A stretch of 64,000 nucleotides of DNA from Nitrosococcus watsonii C-113 (GCF_000143085.1 NC_014315.1:372001-436000); one strand, 5' to 3'; counted from the stretch's first letter, positions 9,629 through 19,079 are shown. A program made the numbers and translations. Notes: a model not told the origin generated them from the letters alone.

Positions 9629-10072
9629 TTATTGCTGCCCAGTGGTACCAATAGCCTCCTTGGTCTTCCGGAAAACCCGCTGAATGGCACCATGGGTATG
9701 TTTGACCTTTTTGTCTAATTCGGTGAGATTTGTGGGTTTGCCAACCACGATGGCTCCCGCCATACCAAAACTGAGATGGGGGTTACATTCGTATAGGTAA
9801 ATGCCTTCTTCTTCCAGGGTGATGCTAAAATCTTGCCCCATCTGGGATTGCCAAGGTTTAGCCGCTTGGGGGATAAGGCTATTGATGGATTTAGTATTAT
9901 GAGCGGGCATATTGATCCAGGTAATGGTATCGCCAGGTTCAGCAAAGACTATTATCGGATTAAATGCCGTTCCTATTGACTTAATGATATGGGTCTCGGC
10001 AATGGCCATGACAGAGAAGGTTAAGGCCAAAATCAATGTTACACTTAATAAAGCGTTTTTGATGTTTACCAT
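9629..10072 (-). CDS. secreted cupredoxin (plastocyanin/pseudoazurin-like)
   Basis: A 147-residue protein with a signal peptide (hydrophobic residues about 8-24, cleavage near AIAET) and a single blue-copper domain. Type 1 copper ligands are visible in the right order: His in PAHNTKS, then Cys, His and Met in YLYECNPHLSFGM. A charged helical tail (LTELDKKVKHTHGAIQRV) follows the domain. It probably carries electrons in the periplasm; nitrifiers use several such small copper proteins, but the partner is not shown by the sequence. It is divergent from gltX, 320 bases away, and transcribed alone. Confidence 0.85.
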   Translation of the reverse strand: MVNIKNALLSVTLILALTFSVMAIAETHIIKSIGTAFNPIIVFAEPGDTITWINMPAHNTKSINSLIPQAAKPWQSQMGQDFSITLEEEGIYLYECNPHLSFGMAGAIVVGKPTNLTELDKKVKHTHGAIQRVFRKTKEAIGTTGQQ

Positions 10073-10392
10073 ATAACTATTCCAATCTGCTTATTTGACT
10101 CAAACGGAGAGCCCAATCTTTATGAGGAGGATGATCCTACAGGTAATGTCCCTATACAGCCTAAGTTTTTGCGCTTTCAATTAAATAGAGGAGAGAGGTT
10201 TAGGTATCCTAAAAAGCCATTTTTCAAGTTAGAGCATTTACTAGCAAGGGTTGCGGCGTATCAGTTGATATTTTAGTTATCTCTGTCGAGGGAAAGTTCC
10301 TTATAAAATTTTCCAAGCGGGAGGGAAGGTCTCTTGTTAAAATACTCAGCTAGTTATTCGGTATTTAGTTCATAAAGCAGGTAATTTTTACG

Positions 10393-11802
10393 ATGACAGT
10401 TTGTACCCGTTTTGCCCCTAGCCCGACTGGCTATTTGCATGTAGGGGGTGTCCGCACGGCCCTTTTCTCCTGGCTTTATGCACGCAAACATGGTGGTCGT
10501 TTTATCTTACGCATAGAGGATACGGACCGGGAGCGGTCCTCTATTGAGTCGGTTAATGCCATCCTTGAAGGAATGACCTGGCTAGGTTTGGAGTACGATG
10601 AGGGGCCTTTCTACCAAACTGATCGTTTCTCCCGCTACCGGGAAATTATTGAGCAATTACTAGCTTCCAGCCATGCTTACCTTTGTTATTGCAGCCGGGA
10701 AGAACTTGAGAGCATGCGTGCTGAGCAAATAGCGCGTAAGGAGAAACCTCGTTACGATGGACGGTGCCGGGAACGGCATTCTCCACGGGAAGGTGTTTCT
10801 CCCGTGGTGCGTTTCAAAGCTCCCCTGGAAGGGCGGGTTGTCGTGCGGGATCTCGTGCGTGGTACGGTGATTTTCCAGAATAATGAGTTGGATGACTTAG
10901 TACTTGCCCGGGCTGATGGTACCCCCACCTATAACTTAACCGTCGTCGTGGATGATATGGATATGGGGATTACCCAGGTCATTCGAGGTGATGATCACCT
11001 TAATAATACCCCCCGTCAGAGCAACATTTTTTATGCACTTGGCAAAGAGCCGCCGGTTTATGCCCATGTGCCTATGATCCTGGGGCCAGACAGACAGCGC
11101 CTATCAAAACGTCATGGCGCCGTCAGTGTTATGAATTACCGGGAGGCGGGATATCTACCCGAAGCATTACTGAACTATCTGGTGCGTTTGGGTTGGTCCC
11201 ATGGAGATCAGGAAATTTTCAGCGTGGCTGAAATGATCAAATTATTTGACCTTGAAGATGTCAATCAGTCTGCTTCTGTTTTTAATCCCGAGAAGCTGCT
11301 TTGGCTTAATCAGCAATATATCAAAAATAGTACTCCCGAGCACATTGCTCATCATTTAAGTTGGCATCTAGGTCAGATGGGAATAGACCCATCTGAAGGA
11401 CCGGAGCTAGCTGCCGTCGTCAAGGCTCAGCAAGAGCGATCAAAAACGCTACTGGAAATGGCTCATAACAGCGCGCCATTTTATCGTGAATTTGAAGTTT
11501 ATGAGGAAACAGCGGCTAGTAAACATCTGAATGCTTCCGTGCGAGAGCCATTACGGGATCTGCGTGAGCGTTTTAAGAAAGCTCCATCCTGGGTAGCGCC
11601 TGCCCTTCACGAAATCCTCCTGGCTACAGTGGAGAGCCATGGTTTGAAATTGGGTAAATTAGCTCAGCCCTTACGGGTTGCAGTCATGGGACGCCCTATT
11701 TCACCACCGATTGATGTTACCCTTGAGTTAATGGGGCAAGCAACCACACTAGCTCGCATTGATCGGGCACTTGCCTGGATTAACCATGGTGGTAATACCT
11801 AA
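10393..11802 (+). CDS. gltX: glutamyl-tRNA synthetase
   Basis: Class I aminoacyl-tRNA synthetase of 469 residues that charges tRNA-Glu. The HIGH-type motif is in PSPTGYLHVGGVRTALF at the N-terminus, the KMSKS-type motif is DRQRLSKRHGAVS near residue 240, and the Zn region is CYCSREELESMRAEQIA with a CR downstream. The C-terminal anticodon-binding helical domain ends at GRPISPPIDVTLELMG. Length and motif spacing are those of bacterial GluRS. It is a single-gene unit. Confidence 0.97.
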   Translation: MTVCTRFAPSPTGYLHVGGVRTALFSWLYARKHGGRFILRIEDTDRERSSIESVNAILEGMTWLGLEYDEGPFYQTDRFSRYREIIEQLLASSHAYLCYCSREELESMRAEQIARKEKPRYDGRCRERHSPREGVSPVVRFKAPLEGRVVVRDLVRGTVIFQNNELDDLVLARADGTPTYNLTVVVDDMDMGITQVIRGDDHLNNTPRQSNIFYALGKEPPVYAHVPMILGPDRQRLSKRHGAVSVMNYREAGYLPEALLNYLVRLGWSHGDQEIFSVAEMIKLFDLEDVNQSASVFNPEKLLWLNQQYIKNSTPEHIAHHLSWHLGQMGIDPSEGPELAAVVKAQQERSKTLLEMAHNSAPFYREFEVYEETAASKHLNASVREPLRDLRERFKKAPSWVAPALHEILLATVESHGLKLGKLAQPLRVAVMGRPISPPIDVTLELMGQATTLARIDRALAWINHGGNT

Positions 11803-12446
11803 AAGGAAAGGCCGTGTTCCAGGAAGGGTACGCGCTCTATTCTAGTTTAATAGTGAATTTTCGCCTAACAAAGCCGCTCCCCTGCGATTGATGAACACAG
11901 CAGCCAGATAGTGCCCTTTTCCCCCAAAATGAATACCCATGCTTAATAATGCTGAACTGAACTTGTTAATTAAAGCGCATTCAATGCGCTTTACATCGTG
12001 CCGAAGTTTGAAGAAGCGCGGACGATTTTAAACCAGGCGATCAGGTACGGTTTGTACCCTGGTCTGGAGTGCCGACAGAATCATTATATTTGTAACCGGC
12101 GCAGCGTCAAATTTACCGTTACCTTACCTTCATCGTCGGAATGACGCATCCCATCGTAGGCTGTTGAAGCCGAAAAAAAGAATGCTTGCCCCTGCAGGAA
12201 ATCACGTTGTTTTTTTGGCAAGTCTAATTTTTATGGAAGGAGGATCTTTTCTTAACCCGTTCGTGCTTTTCAATTTTTTGCTTGATAGGTAAAAGAATTA
12301 AGTATATTGGTTTGACAGCCTCTCCATCATGAACTAGGTATTAAACTAGATGTCCCTATTCCTTAGAGGCATTTACGAGTTGAACGTTATATTGTGTAAC
12401 TAACTTACTCTAGTTTTGCAGCGTTAACCTGCGGGAGGTTACGGTT
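11803..12446. other. 644-bp intergenic region without a gene
   Basis: I see no convincing gene, tRNA or terminator with a T-run here. The region contains one clear dyad at 11972-11992: AAAGCGCATT and AATGCGCTTT separated by one base, which also folds as an 8-bp stem with a 5-base loop. A TTGACA at about 12312 upstream of the first membrane paralogue could be a -35 element, but no good -10 follows at 17 bases. GGGAGG just before 12447 is the ribosome site of the next gene. Confidence 0.5.
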
Positions 12447-13154
12447 ATGGTTACAACACCTACAGCTATCATTCATAGTCGAGAAAAACGATTAGAGAGA
12501 GCCCTTGTAGGAGGATCTATTACAGCGGCTGCCGGCGGGGTAGCCACGATTATTTTATCTATCCTTGGGTTAGTCCATATCGAACCATTGTTAATGGCTC
12601 CTATTGCGGCGATTGTCATGGGGACGGGTTTGTTGTCGGAATCTGGCGCTTTAGCGGCTGAGTATTCCGAAATTCTGTCCAAAACCCGACAAAACCGCTG
12701 GAGAAAGGTGGAATTTGGCAGCGGTTTCAGTGCGGAAATGCTGGCGGGAATTGCCGTCATCACGCTTGGGATTCTCTCCCTATTAAACCTAGAACCCTTG
12801 GTGCTTTTGCCCGTTTCGGTCATTGCCTTAGGTGTATGTTTGCTATTAAGTACGGGAACAAAAGCTTTGTTGAATTCCATGCGCCTTGAAATTCCGGAGA
12901 ACCATAGGAAAGCGGAAATGGTGGCTCATACGACATTAAGAGGGGCCATCTGGGTGCAGCTTGTAGTTGGTTTGGTGGCTATTGTATTAGGTATTTTGGC
13001 ACTGGCGGGATGGGTCCCCCCTATCTTAACTCTCGTGGCCATGCTTGCCATTGGTACTTCCATACTTCTAAGCGGCGCGGCGGTGAGCGCTAGAATGCTA
13101 AGTGCTTATAGTGCGCATACTCCACCCGAGGAAATTTCCAATAGATCGATATAG
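12447..13154 (+). CDS. membrane protein with three internal repeats, paralogue 1
   Basis: I do not recognise a characterised family. The 235-residue protein consists of three repeats of about 65-70 residues, each with two hydrophobic helices. Each repeat begins with a G-rich first helix (SITAAAGGVATIILSILGL; AEMLAGIAVITLGILSLL; WVQLVVGLVAIVLGILAL) and a second helix ending in short polar turns such as LLSESG, LLLSTG, ILLSGA. Thus six membrane segments are predicted. Short charged loops (SREKRLERAL, KTRQNRW) may interact with lipid heads. It is followed after 42 bases by a close paralogue and is probably co-transcribed with it. Function unknown. Confidence 0.75.
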   Translation: MVTTPTAIIHSREKRLERALVGGSITAAAGGVATIILSILGLVHIEPLLMAPIAAIVMGTGLLSESGALAAEYSEILSKTRQNRWRKVEFGSGFSAEMLAGIAVITLGILSLLNLEPLVLLPVSVIALGVCLLLSTGTKALLNSMRLEIPENHRKAEMVAHTTLRGAIWVQLVVGLVAIVLGILALAGWVPPILTLVAMLAIGTSILLSGAAVSARMLSAYSAHTPPEEISNRSI

Positions 13155-13196
13155 AGATAACCCTATTGATTGTGATTGTATGAAGGAGCAAGCAGC

Positions 13197-13895
13197 ATGA
13201 ACATTACCTCTGATCAAATGCCTATCGAGTCTCACGCGCAATCATCAATTTTATCGGAAAGGTTAAAACGAGGGCTAGTCGGCGGTGCCCTGATGGAAGC
13301 AATTACTGGAATAGGCGCCATTACGTTGACTATTATTGGCTTATCTGGCGTGGCGCCAATGACAATGGGCGCTATCGCGGTCATAGTCGTAGGTGTAGGT
13401 TTGCTGTCCGAATCGGGAACGTTGATGGCTGAATATCCTGCAATTATGTCCCGGACGCGAAAAAGGTTTAGAGATAGAATAGAATTTAGTACTGGTTTTG
13501 GCGCTGAGGCCATCACCGGTATCATTGCCATTGTGTTAGGTATTCTGGTTCTCCTGGGCGCTGAACCTCGGGTGCTTCTGCCTTACGCCGCCATTGTGCT
13601 GGGGATAGGTTTGGTGTTGGCCAGCGCGGCTATTTCATTTATCAATTCAGTCAATTTAAACTTCCTGTTAGAGGGCCATGAAGATAGCCATGAGGAACAT
13701 ATTGCTCATACGGCTTTAGGCACGGCCATGGGGGTCCAAGTCGTATTAGGGTTTGCGGTAATAGTGCTAGGAATTCTGGCCCTGGTGGGACTTCATCCAG
13801 ACCTCACGTTAGTCGCTATCCTGGTAGCCAGTGTTGCGGCATTGATGGACGGAGTTGCTATTAGTGGTCGAGTAATTAGTGCTTCTACGGATTAA
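13197..13895 (+). CDS. membrane protein with three internal repeats, paralogue 2
   Basis: A 232-residue paralogue of the preceding gene with the same threefold, six-helix plan (LMEAITGIGAITLTIIGL; AEAITGIIAIVLGILVLL; MGVQVVLGFAVIVLGILAL) and shared turns GVGLLSESGTLMAEYP. It starts at ATG 13197, eight bases after an AGGAG; the frame extends upstream to a TTG at 13176 with no ribosome site. The pair must have come from a tandem gene duplication after the internal triplication. A strong hairpin follows at 13942-13974. Function unknown. Confidence 0.75.
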   Translation: MNITSDQMPIESHAQSSILSERLKRGLVGGALMEAITGIGAITLTIIGLSGVAPMTMGAIAVIVVGVGLLSESGTLMAEYPAIMSRTRKRFRDRIEFSTGFGAEAITGIIAIVLGILVLLGAEPRVLLPYAAIVLGIGLVLASAAISFINSVNLNFLLEGHEDSHEEHIAHTALGTAMGVQVVLGFAVIVLGILALVGLHPDLTLVAILVASVAALMDGVAISGRVISASTD

Positions 13896-13941
13896 TGAGA
13901 GTTTCCCCCTCATTTTATATCTAGCCACTTTAAATATTATG

Positions 13942-13974
13942 GGCGCGCTGTCGTTAAAAAACCGGCAGCGCGCC
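13942..13974. terminator. hairpin terminator between convergent genes
   Basis: Arms GGCGCGCTG (13942-13950) and CAGCGCGCC (13966-13974) are perfectly complementary, with extra CG pairs inside, and a T-rich run follows at 13981-13986. It can end the membrane-paralogue transcript from the left, and it lies 25 bases past the stop of the converging EF-hand gene, so it may serve both. Confidence 0.7.
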
Positions 13975-13998
13975 TCCTCATTTTTTATAAATCATTTA

Positions 13999-15186
13999 TC
14001 ATTGTTCTTGGCTTGTTGCGTTTTTATTTTGTTGCTTAGACATAGCGCCGTGCTCGCCATATTCTGTACCACTATCGCCGCCATGGTCGAAGCTGCGCAT
14101 CTGCATGGCTTTAAAGTCACGGAATTCATCGGGGTCGATTTTATTATCTTTATTCCGGTCAAGTTGTTTGAAGTATAAGTCTAGATCTTCAAATGCTTGG
14201 GCTTCCTCCTTGCTGATGGAATTGTTGCCATCGGAGTCTAATTGAGAGAAGGAAGGCTGCTGCATTTCCATTCGCTCGCTTTTGCTCATCGTTTGCTTGC
14301 TATTATTATTGCTATCGCCGCTGCCTTGGGACGACTGTTCCGTTGAACCACTCTCTCCTGCGGAGGGTGATTCTTGGTTTTTCTCGCTTTTCTGTTGCTT
14401 AGACATAGCGCCGTGCTCGCCATATTCTGTACCACTATCGCCGCCATGGTCGAAGCTGCGCATCTGCATGGCTTTAAAGTCACGGAATTCATCGGGGTCG
14501 ATTTTATTATCTTTATTCCGGTCAAGTTGTTTGAAGTATAAGTCTAGATCTTCAAATGCTTGGGCTTCCTCCTTGCTGATGGAATTGTTGCCATCGGAGT
14601 CTAATTGAGAGAAGGAAGGCTGCTGCATTTCCATTCGCTCGCTTTTGCTCATCGTTTGCTTGCTATTATTATTGCTATCGCCGCTGCCTTGGGACGACTG
14701 TTCCGTTGAACCACTCTCTCCTGCGGAGGGTGATTCTTGGTTTTTCTCGCTTTTCTGTTGCTTAGACATAGCGCCGTGCTCGCCATATTCTGTACCACTA
14801 TCGCCGCCATGGTCGAAGCTGCGCATCTGCATGGCTTTAAAGTCACGGAATTCATCGGGGTCGATTTTATTATCTTTATTCCGGTCAAGTTGTTTGAAGT
14901 ATAAGTCTAGATCTTCAAATGCTTGGGCTTCCTCCTTGCTGATGGAATTGTTGCCATCGGAGTCTAATTGAGAGAAGGAAGGCTGCTGCATTTCCATTCG
15001 CTCGCTTTTGCTCATCGTTTGCTTGCTATTATTATTGCTATCGCCGCTGCCTTGGGACGACTGTTCCGTTTGGACTGCCCTGTCGTTCTGGTTTGCTGGA
15101 GGTATTTGGCTCGAATCTCCACAGCCAACTATTAACAATAGCGAAAGGCTAGTCAGGATAGTGGCTTTCTCTAATTTTTTACTCAT
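13999..15186 (-). CDS. EF-hand lipoprotein made of three tandem repeat units
   Basis: A 395-residue secreted protein. Residues 10-22 form a signal with lipobox LIVGC (Cys22), so it should be a lipoprotein. From Thr40 the protein consists of 121-residue units repeated almost exactly: residues 40-160, 161-281, and 282-386 (the last lacks the linker). Each unit has two canonical EF-hand loops, DSDGNNSISKEE and DRNKDNKIDPDE, giving six calcium sites, separated by low-complexity Ser/Gln/Asn linkers. A short different tail ends the protein. It converges on the membrane paralogues. Role unknown; calcium binding at the cell surface is inferred from the EF-hands. Confidence 0.85.
   Translation of the reverse strand: MSKKLEKATILTSLSLLLIVGCGDSSQIPPANQNDRAVQTEQSSQGSGDSNNNSKQTMSKSERMEMQQPSFSQLDSDGNNSISKEEAQAFEDLDLYFKQLDRNKDNKIDPDEFRDFKAMQMRSFDHGGDSGTEYGEHGAMSKQQKSEKNQESPSAGESGSTEQSSQGSGDSNNNSKQTMSKSERMEMQQPSFSQLDSDGNNSISKEEAQAFEDLDLYFKQLDRNKDNKIDPDEFRDFKAMQMRSFDHGGDSGTEYGEHGAMSKQQKSEKNQESPSAGESGSTEQSSQGSGDSNNNSKQTMSKSERMEMQQPSFSQLDSDGNNSISKEEAQAFEDLDLYFKQLDRNKDNKIDPDEFRDFKAMQMRSFDHGGDSGTEYGEHGAMSKQQNKNATSQEQ
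14029..15069. repeat. 363-bp in-frame tandem DNA repeat, about 2.9 copies
   Basis: Units are 14707-15069, 14344-14706 and a partial 14029-14343. The landmark TTGCTTAGACATAGCGCC occurs at 14032, 14395 and 14758, exactly 363 bases apart, and the bases between look identical by eye. The period is a multiple of three so the EF-hand reading frame is kept. Identity at synonymous positions implies very recent duplication, or gene conversion; copy number may vary between strains. Confidence 0.92.
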
Positions 15187-15285
15187 AATTTCTTCTCTCC
15201 TTCCCTATCATTTGGGTGTAAATCTGGAATTTAAATGAGCGAATTTATCCATAGCTAATGGATAGTTCTGTAAGGTATAGAAGAT

Positions 15286-18237
15286 CTAATCCATGAGTTC
15301 CAGAATTTTCTGTACGATGGCTTGTCGCGAGATTCCATATCGCTCTAGCAATTCTTCCGGCTTTCCGGAGCGGGGCTCCGCAGTGATAGCAAGGCGATAC
15401 ACTGGTACCTGGCCGCAGACGGTAGCGGCCACCGCATCGCCAAGACCACCATCGAGCCAATGATCTTCGACGGTAAGGAGTCCTTGGGTTTCATGGGCAG
15501 CTTTGGCAAGTGTTTCTTCATCGAGGGGCTTGATGGAATAGGCGTCAATGATCCGGGTGAGGATTCCTCCCTTCTTAAGTTGCTCATAGGCGACAAGCGC
15601 TTCATGCACGGTAATGCCCGCCGCGATAATGGTGAATTGGTCCTCTTTTGAGGTACGTAACGTTTTGCTGCCGCCGATGGAGAATGGTTCGTCATTGTTA
15701 TAAATCACTGGGGTTTTGCCCCGGGTCGTGCGAATATAGACAATACCTTGGGTTTTGGTTGCCTGTTGGGTCAAATGCTCGGCGCTAACTCCATCGCAAG
15801 GATACAAAATAGTGCTGCCAGAGACTGCCCGGAACATGGCTAAATCTTCCAGACCCATCTGGGAGGGACCATCTTCGCCAATGGAAACACCGGCATGGCT
15901 GCCGCAAAAAATGAGGTGGGCGGGTCGGCTATGGCCCGCCATCCGGATAAAATCATAGGCTCGAGTCAAGAAGCAGGCAAAACTAGTCGCACAGGCAATT
16001 TTGCCATAGGCTGCCAGCCCAAGGGCCGCGCCTGCCATATTCTGTTCAGCGATATAACTTTCAAAGAATCGATCGGGGTAGGCTTCAGCGAAATATTCCG
16101 TTCGGGTGGAGTTTTTGACATCTCCGTCCAAAACCACGAGTTCGGGAAGAAACTCGCCGAGTTTTTTTAGCGCACTGCCAAAGCCATCCCGGGTAGCAAT
16201 CTGCTCCCCCAGAGAGTAATTAACAGGGAGCGGAGGCGCTGGCTTCGATTGGGGGGGAGGCGTGTAGTGGCCTACACGGCGAGAGTCCACAGGAGCGACA
16301 GCTTGGTCTTCGCCGAGCTCCGCCAGGGCTTTTTCCATTTCTTCCCGATTCAGGGGCTTGCCATGCCAGCCTTCTTTACCTTCTAGAAAGGAGACCCCTT
16401 TTCCTTTCTCGGTCTTGGCAATAATAGCCGTCGGTCCAGTTTTTTTAGCTTGCTCCAGGGCACTGAGAATAGCTCCCAGATCGTGGCCATCAACGGTGAT
16501 GGCTTCCCAACCAAAGGATTGAAAACGGCGGCTAAATACGTCGGTATCATGTTGGTAGGGTGCGGGGTCGCTCTGAGCCAGGGCATTTACATCCACAATG
16601 GCCACCAGATTGGACAGGTGGTTTAAAGAGGCGAATTGAGCAGCCTCCCAAACGGAACCCTCCGAACATTCTCCATCACCAAGCAGACAGTAGATTCGGG
16701 CATCAACATCGTCCAAGCGATTGGCCAGCGCTATGCCATTGGCTGCCGCTAGACCCTGGCCCAACGAGCCAGTAGCTACCTTGACCCACGGGTTGTTGGG
16801 CGTGGGATGGCCTTCCAGGGAACTGCCCCATTTACGCAGGGAGAGGGGATCTTCATTGATGGCTTTCGCTTCCCACAGAGCGGCCCATAGGATAGGGGCG
16901 GCATGGCCTTTGGAGAGAATAAAGGCGTCCACATTACGGGCTTTGGGATCGCTAGGGTCCCAGCGCATTTCATGAAAAAACAAGGCAGTGACGATTTCCG
17001 CGCAGGAGAGACAGGAAGTGGGATGACCCGAGCCGGCTTCGGTGGTCATCCGGATAACCAGGCGGCGTAGTTGTTGGGCTGTCTCCTGGAGCGGTTTCAT
17101 TGTTTGCCGGCTTTGGCGGTGCTCGCATTTGGCTTCCAACATTGCTAGCAGAGCGTCGTAGGGATCGATAAATTTCTGCACCCCCTCATTTTCCAGCTGG
17201 GCGGTGACTAAATTTAAATCAATGCCAATTTTTTCCAGATCGGCAAAAACTTTTCGAGATTCTTCAATATTTTCTTCTACCGTTTCTTTAACGATACCGT
17301 GGTCGGCAAAAGCTTTAATTGTTTTTTCCGGCAGGGTGTTGACGGTGTAAGGGCCAATGAGAGGTTCGACGTACATGACATCCCGGTAAGCCGGATTCTT
17401 GGTGCTAGTGCTGGCCCAGAGCATGCGCTGTACTTGGGCACCTTTGCCTGCAAGCGTTTTCCAGCGTTCACTTTGGAGAATTTCCTTGAAACGCTGGTAA
17501 GCTAATTTGGCGTTGGCAATGGCCACCTTGCCTCGTAGGTTTTCCGGATGAGGCGCTGAAGGGGATCTTCCCTCTGGTGGAATGCGGTGGCCTAGGAGTT
17601 GGTCGGCCAGTACGTCGATCCGGCTTAGAAAGAAGCTGGCTACCGAGGCGATGTTCTCTACAGCTTGGCCCGCCTCAAGGCGCCGTTCCAGTGCTCTGAG
17701 ATAGGCTTCGGCCACGGCCTGGTAATGGTCGATGGAAAATAGCAGAGTAATGTTGATATTGATTCCCTCGAAGAGTAATTCTTCAATAGCGGGCACACCC
17801 GCGGTAGTGCCGGGAATTTTGATAAATAAATTGGGCCGATCCACCGTTTGCCATAGGCGCCGGGCTTCCTGAATAGACCCTTCGGTATCATGAGCAAGAT
17901 AGGGTGAAACTTCAAGGCTGACAAAACCATCCTGGCCCTTTCGCTCTTTATAGACAGGATGGAGAATATCGCAGGCATCCTGGATATCAGTGGTGACCAG
18001 GGCTTCGTAAATTTCAATTTTAGAACGGCCCTCTCCGAGTAAGGTTTCAATCTGTGGGTCGTAATCATCGCTGTTAGCAATGGCTTTATGGAAAATACTG
18101 GGATTGGAGGTGACCCCGCCCAGACCTTGTTCTTCAACCCGGTGCTTTAATTCTCCGTTTTTTATCATCCGCCGGGTAAGGTTATCGATCCAGTAACTTT
18201 GTCCGAATTCCAGTAGCTTTAGAAGAGAATCCATCAT
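15286..18237 (-). CDS. fused transaldolase-transketolase
   Basis: A 983-residue protein with two complete enzymes of the non-oxidative pentose phosphate pathway. Residues 1 to about 370 are transaldolase: GVTSNPSIFHKAI at the N-terminus, the Schiff-base lysine in NLFIKIPGTTAGVPA, and NITLLFS. Residues about 372-983 are a short transketolase: GHPTSCLSCAEI, SKGHAAPI, the thiamine diphosphate motif LLGDGECSEGS...NLVAIVDVNA, then the pyrimidine domain with the catalytic Glu in SYIAEQNMAGAALGLA, and a C-terminal domain. All catalytic landmarks are present, so both activities are expected. It overlaps the upstream PAP2 gene by four bases (ATGA), implying coupled translation. A tal-tkt fusion of this order is unusual. 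Confidence 0.93.
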   Translation of the reverse strand: MMDSLLKLLEFGQSYWIDNLTRRMIKNGELKHRVEEQGLGGVTSNPSIFHKAIANSDDYDPQIETLLGEGRSKIEIYEALVTTDIQDACDILHPVYKERKGQDGFVSLEVSPYLAHDTEGSIQEARRLWQTVDRPNLFIKIPGTTAGVPAIEELLFEGININITLLFSIDHYQAVAEAYLRALERRLEAGQAVENIASVASFFLSRIDVLADQLLGHRIPPEGRSPSAPHPENLRGKVAIANAKLAYQRFKEILQSERWKTLAGKGAQVQRMLWASTSTKNPAYRDVMYVEPLIGPYTVNTLPEKTIKAFADHGIVKETVEENIEESRKVFADLEKIGIDLNLVTAQLENEGVQKFIDPYDALLAMLEAKCEHRQSRQTMKPLQETAQQLRRLVIRMTTEAGSGHPTSCLSCAEIVTALFFHEMRWDPSDPKARNVDAFILSKGHAAPILWAALWEAKAINEDPLSLRKWGSSLEGHPTPNNPWVKVATGSLGQGLAAANGIALANRLDDVDARIYCLLGDGECSEGSVWEAAQFASLNHLSNLVAIVDVNALAQSDPAPYQHDTDVFSRRFQSFGWEAITVDGHDLGAILSALEQAKKTGPTAIIAKTEKGKGVSFLEGKEGWHGKPLNREEMEKALAELGEDQAVAPVDSRRVGHYTPPPQSKPAPPLPVNYSLGEQIATRDGFGSALKKLGEFLPELVVLDGDVKNSTRTEYFAEAYPDRFFESYIAEQNMAGAALGLAAYGKIACATSFACFLTRAYDFIRMAGHSRPAHLIFCGSHAGVSIGEDGPSQMGLEDLAMFRAVSGSTILYPCDGVSAEHLTQQATKTQGIVYIRTTRGKTPVIYNNDEPFSIGGSKTLRTSKEDQFTIIAAGITVHEALVAYEQLKKGGILTRIIDAYSIKPLDEETLAKAAHETQGLLTVEDHWLDGGLGDAVAATVCGQVPVYRLAITAEPRSGKPEELLERYGISRQAIVQKILELMD

Positions 18238-19079
18238 TGACCTCCTGGTTTTTTAAGCGTTCCAATTCGAATGGTGGTTCGAATAAGGGCGTCTATGCTG
18301 AAAACCCATATCAAGGCAACTAAGCATCCTCCTAGGATGTCGGAAGGATAGTGGACTTGAAGGTATAGCCTTGATGTGGAGACACATAAAACGAGTACGG
18401 TTAATAGTATAGACGCTGGCCATTGCCAGCGCGGCCGGATTCGAGAAATGATCAGAAAAACGGAGAGGGCAAAGGCAGCTACCTGGGTTGTATGCCCGCT
18501 GGGGAAGGAGAATCCGCCATATATCTCTAGGGGTGGAAATAATATCGGTCGTTCTCGAACCATTAAAGTTTTTATCATCTTAGTCATAAGACTGGCGCCG
18601 CTGAAACCTATCCCCATAAGCAGCGCAGCCGGATAATAGCGGTAGCGAATCAGGACGACTGCAATGCCGGTACTGATGGGAAGAAGTACAAAGCTGGAGC
18701 CGGCCCAAGTGCTCCAAAGAAAAAAATTATCCAACAATAAAGTGCGGTGTTTAGCCAAGAAATTTAGGATCGGTGCATCGAACCAAAGTTCTCCATGTTG
18801 GTGGAGGTAGTGCGCAAGTATGATAAAAGACACAATGCCGCCTGCAATCACTATACTGTAGCGCAAGATGCTCATTAAGCAATTATATGGAACGGATTTA
18901 TGCCAGAATTGAATTTGTTTTTTCACTACAATCTCGCTGTTTGATAAACATAATACCCAACCAATATTTTCCAGATTGGCAAGGTATTTTATTTTATTTT
19001 CGCTATGCTTAAGTTTTAACTGTAGTAAAAAATAGTGGCCAGTGCGTCCTGCCATAATTTTTCTGTTCGTTTTAACCAT
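18234..19079 (-). CDS. PAP2-family membrane phosphatase
   Basis: An integral membrane phosphatase that removes phosphate from lipid pyrophosphates or lipids. The three PAP2 motifs are visible: KTLMVRERP, PSGHTTQ and SRLYLQVHYPSD. About five to six hydrophobic helices surround them. The listed start (ATG 19079) gives 281 residues, but the first 68 residues are polar and atypical; ATG 18875 (MSILRYSIVI) fits the family better, and neither has a clear ribosome site. The gene overlaps the tal-tkt gene in an operon-like arrangement. Substrate unknown (undecaprenyl pyrophosphate is one possibility). Confidence 0.85.
   Translation of the reverse strand: MVKTNRKIMAGRTGHYFLLQLKLKHSENKIKYLANLENIGWVLCLSNSEIVVKKQIQFWHKSVPYNCLMSILRYSIVIAGGIVSFIILAHYLHQHGELWFDAPILNFLAKHRTLLLDNFFLWSTWAGSSFVLLPISTGIAVVLIRYRYYPAALLMGIGFSGASLMTKMIKTLMVRERPILFPPLEIYGGFSFPSGHTTQVAAFALSVFLIISRIRPRWQWPASILLTVLVLCVSTSRLYLQVHYPSDILGGCLVALIWVFSIDALIRTTIRIGTLKKPGGQ

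Noticed and set aside
14282-14971. Repeated 108-residue plus-strand frames (leucine/serine-rich)
   Set aside because: They are antisense shadows of the EF-hand repeats and repeat only because the DNA does.
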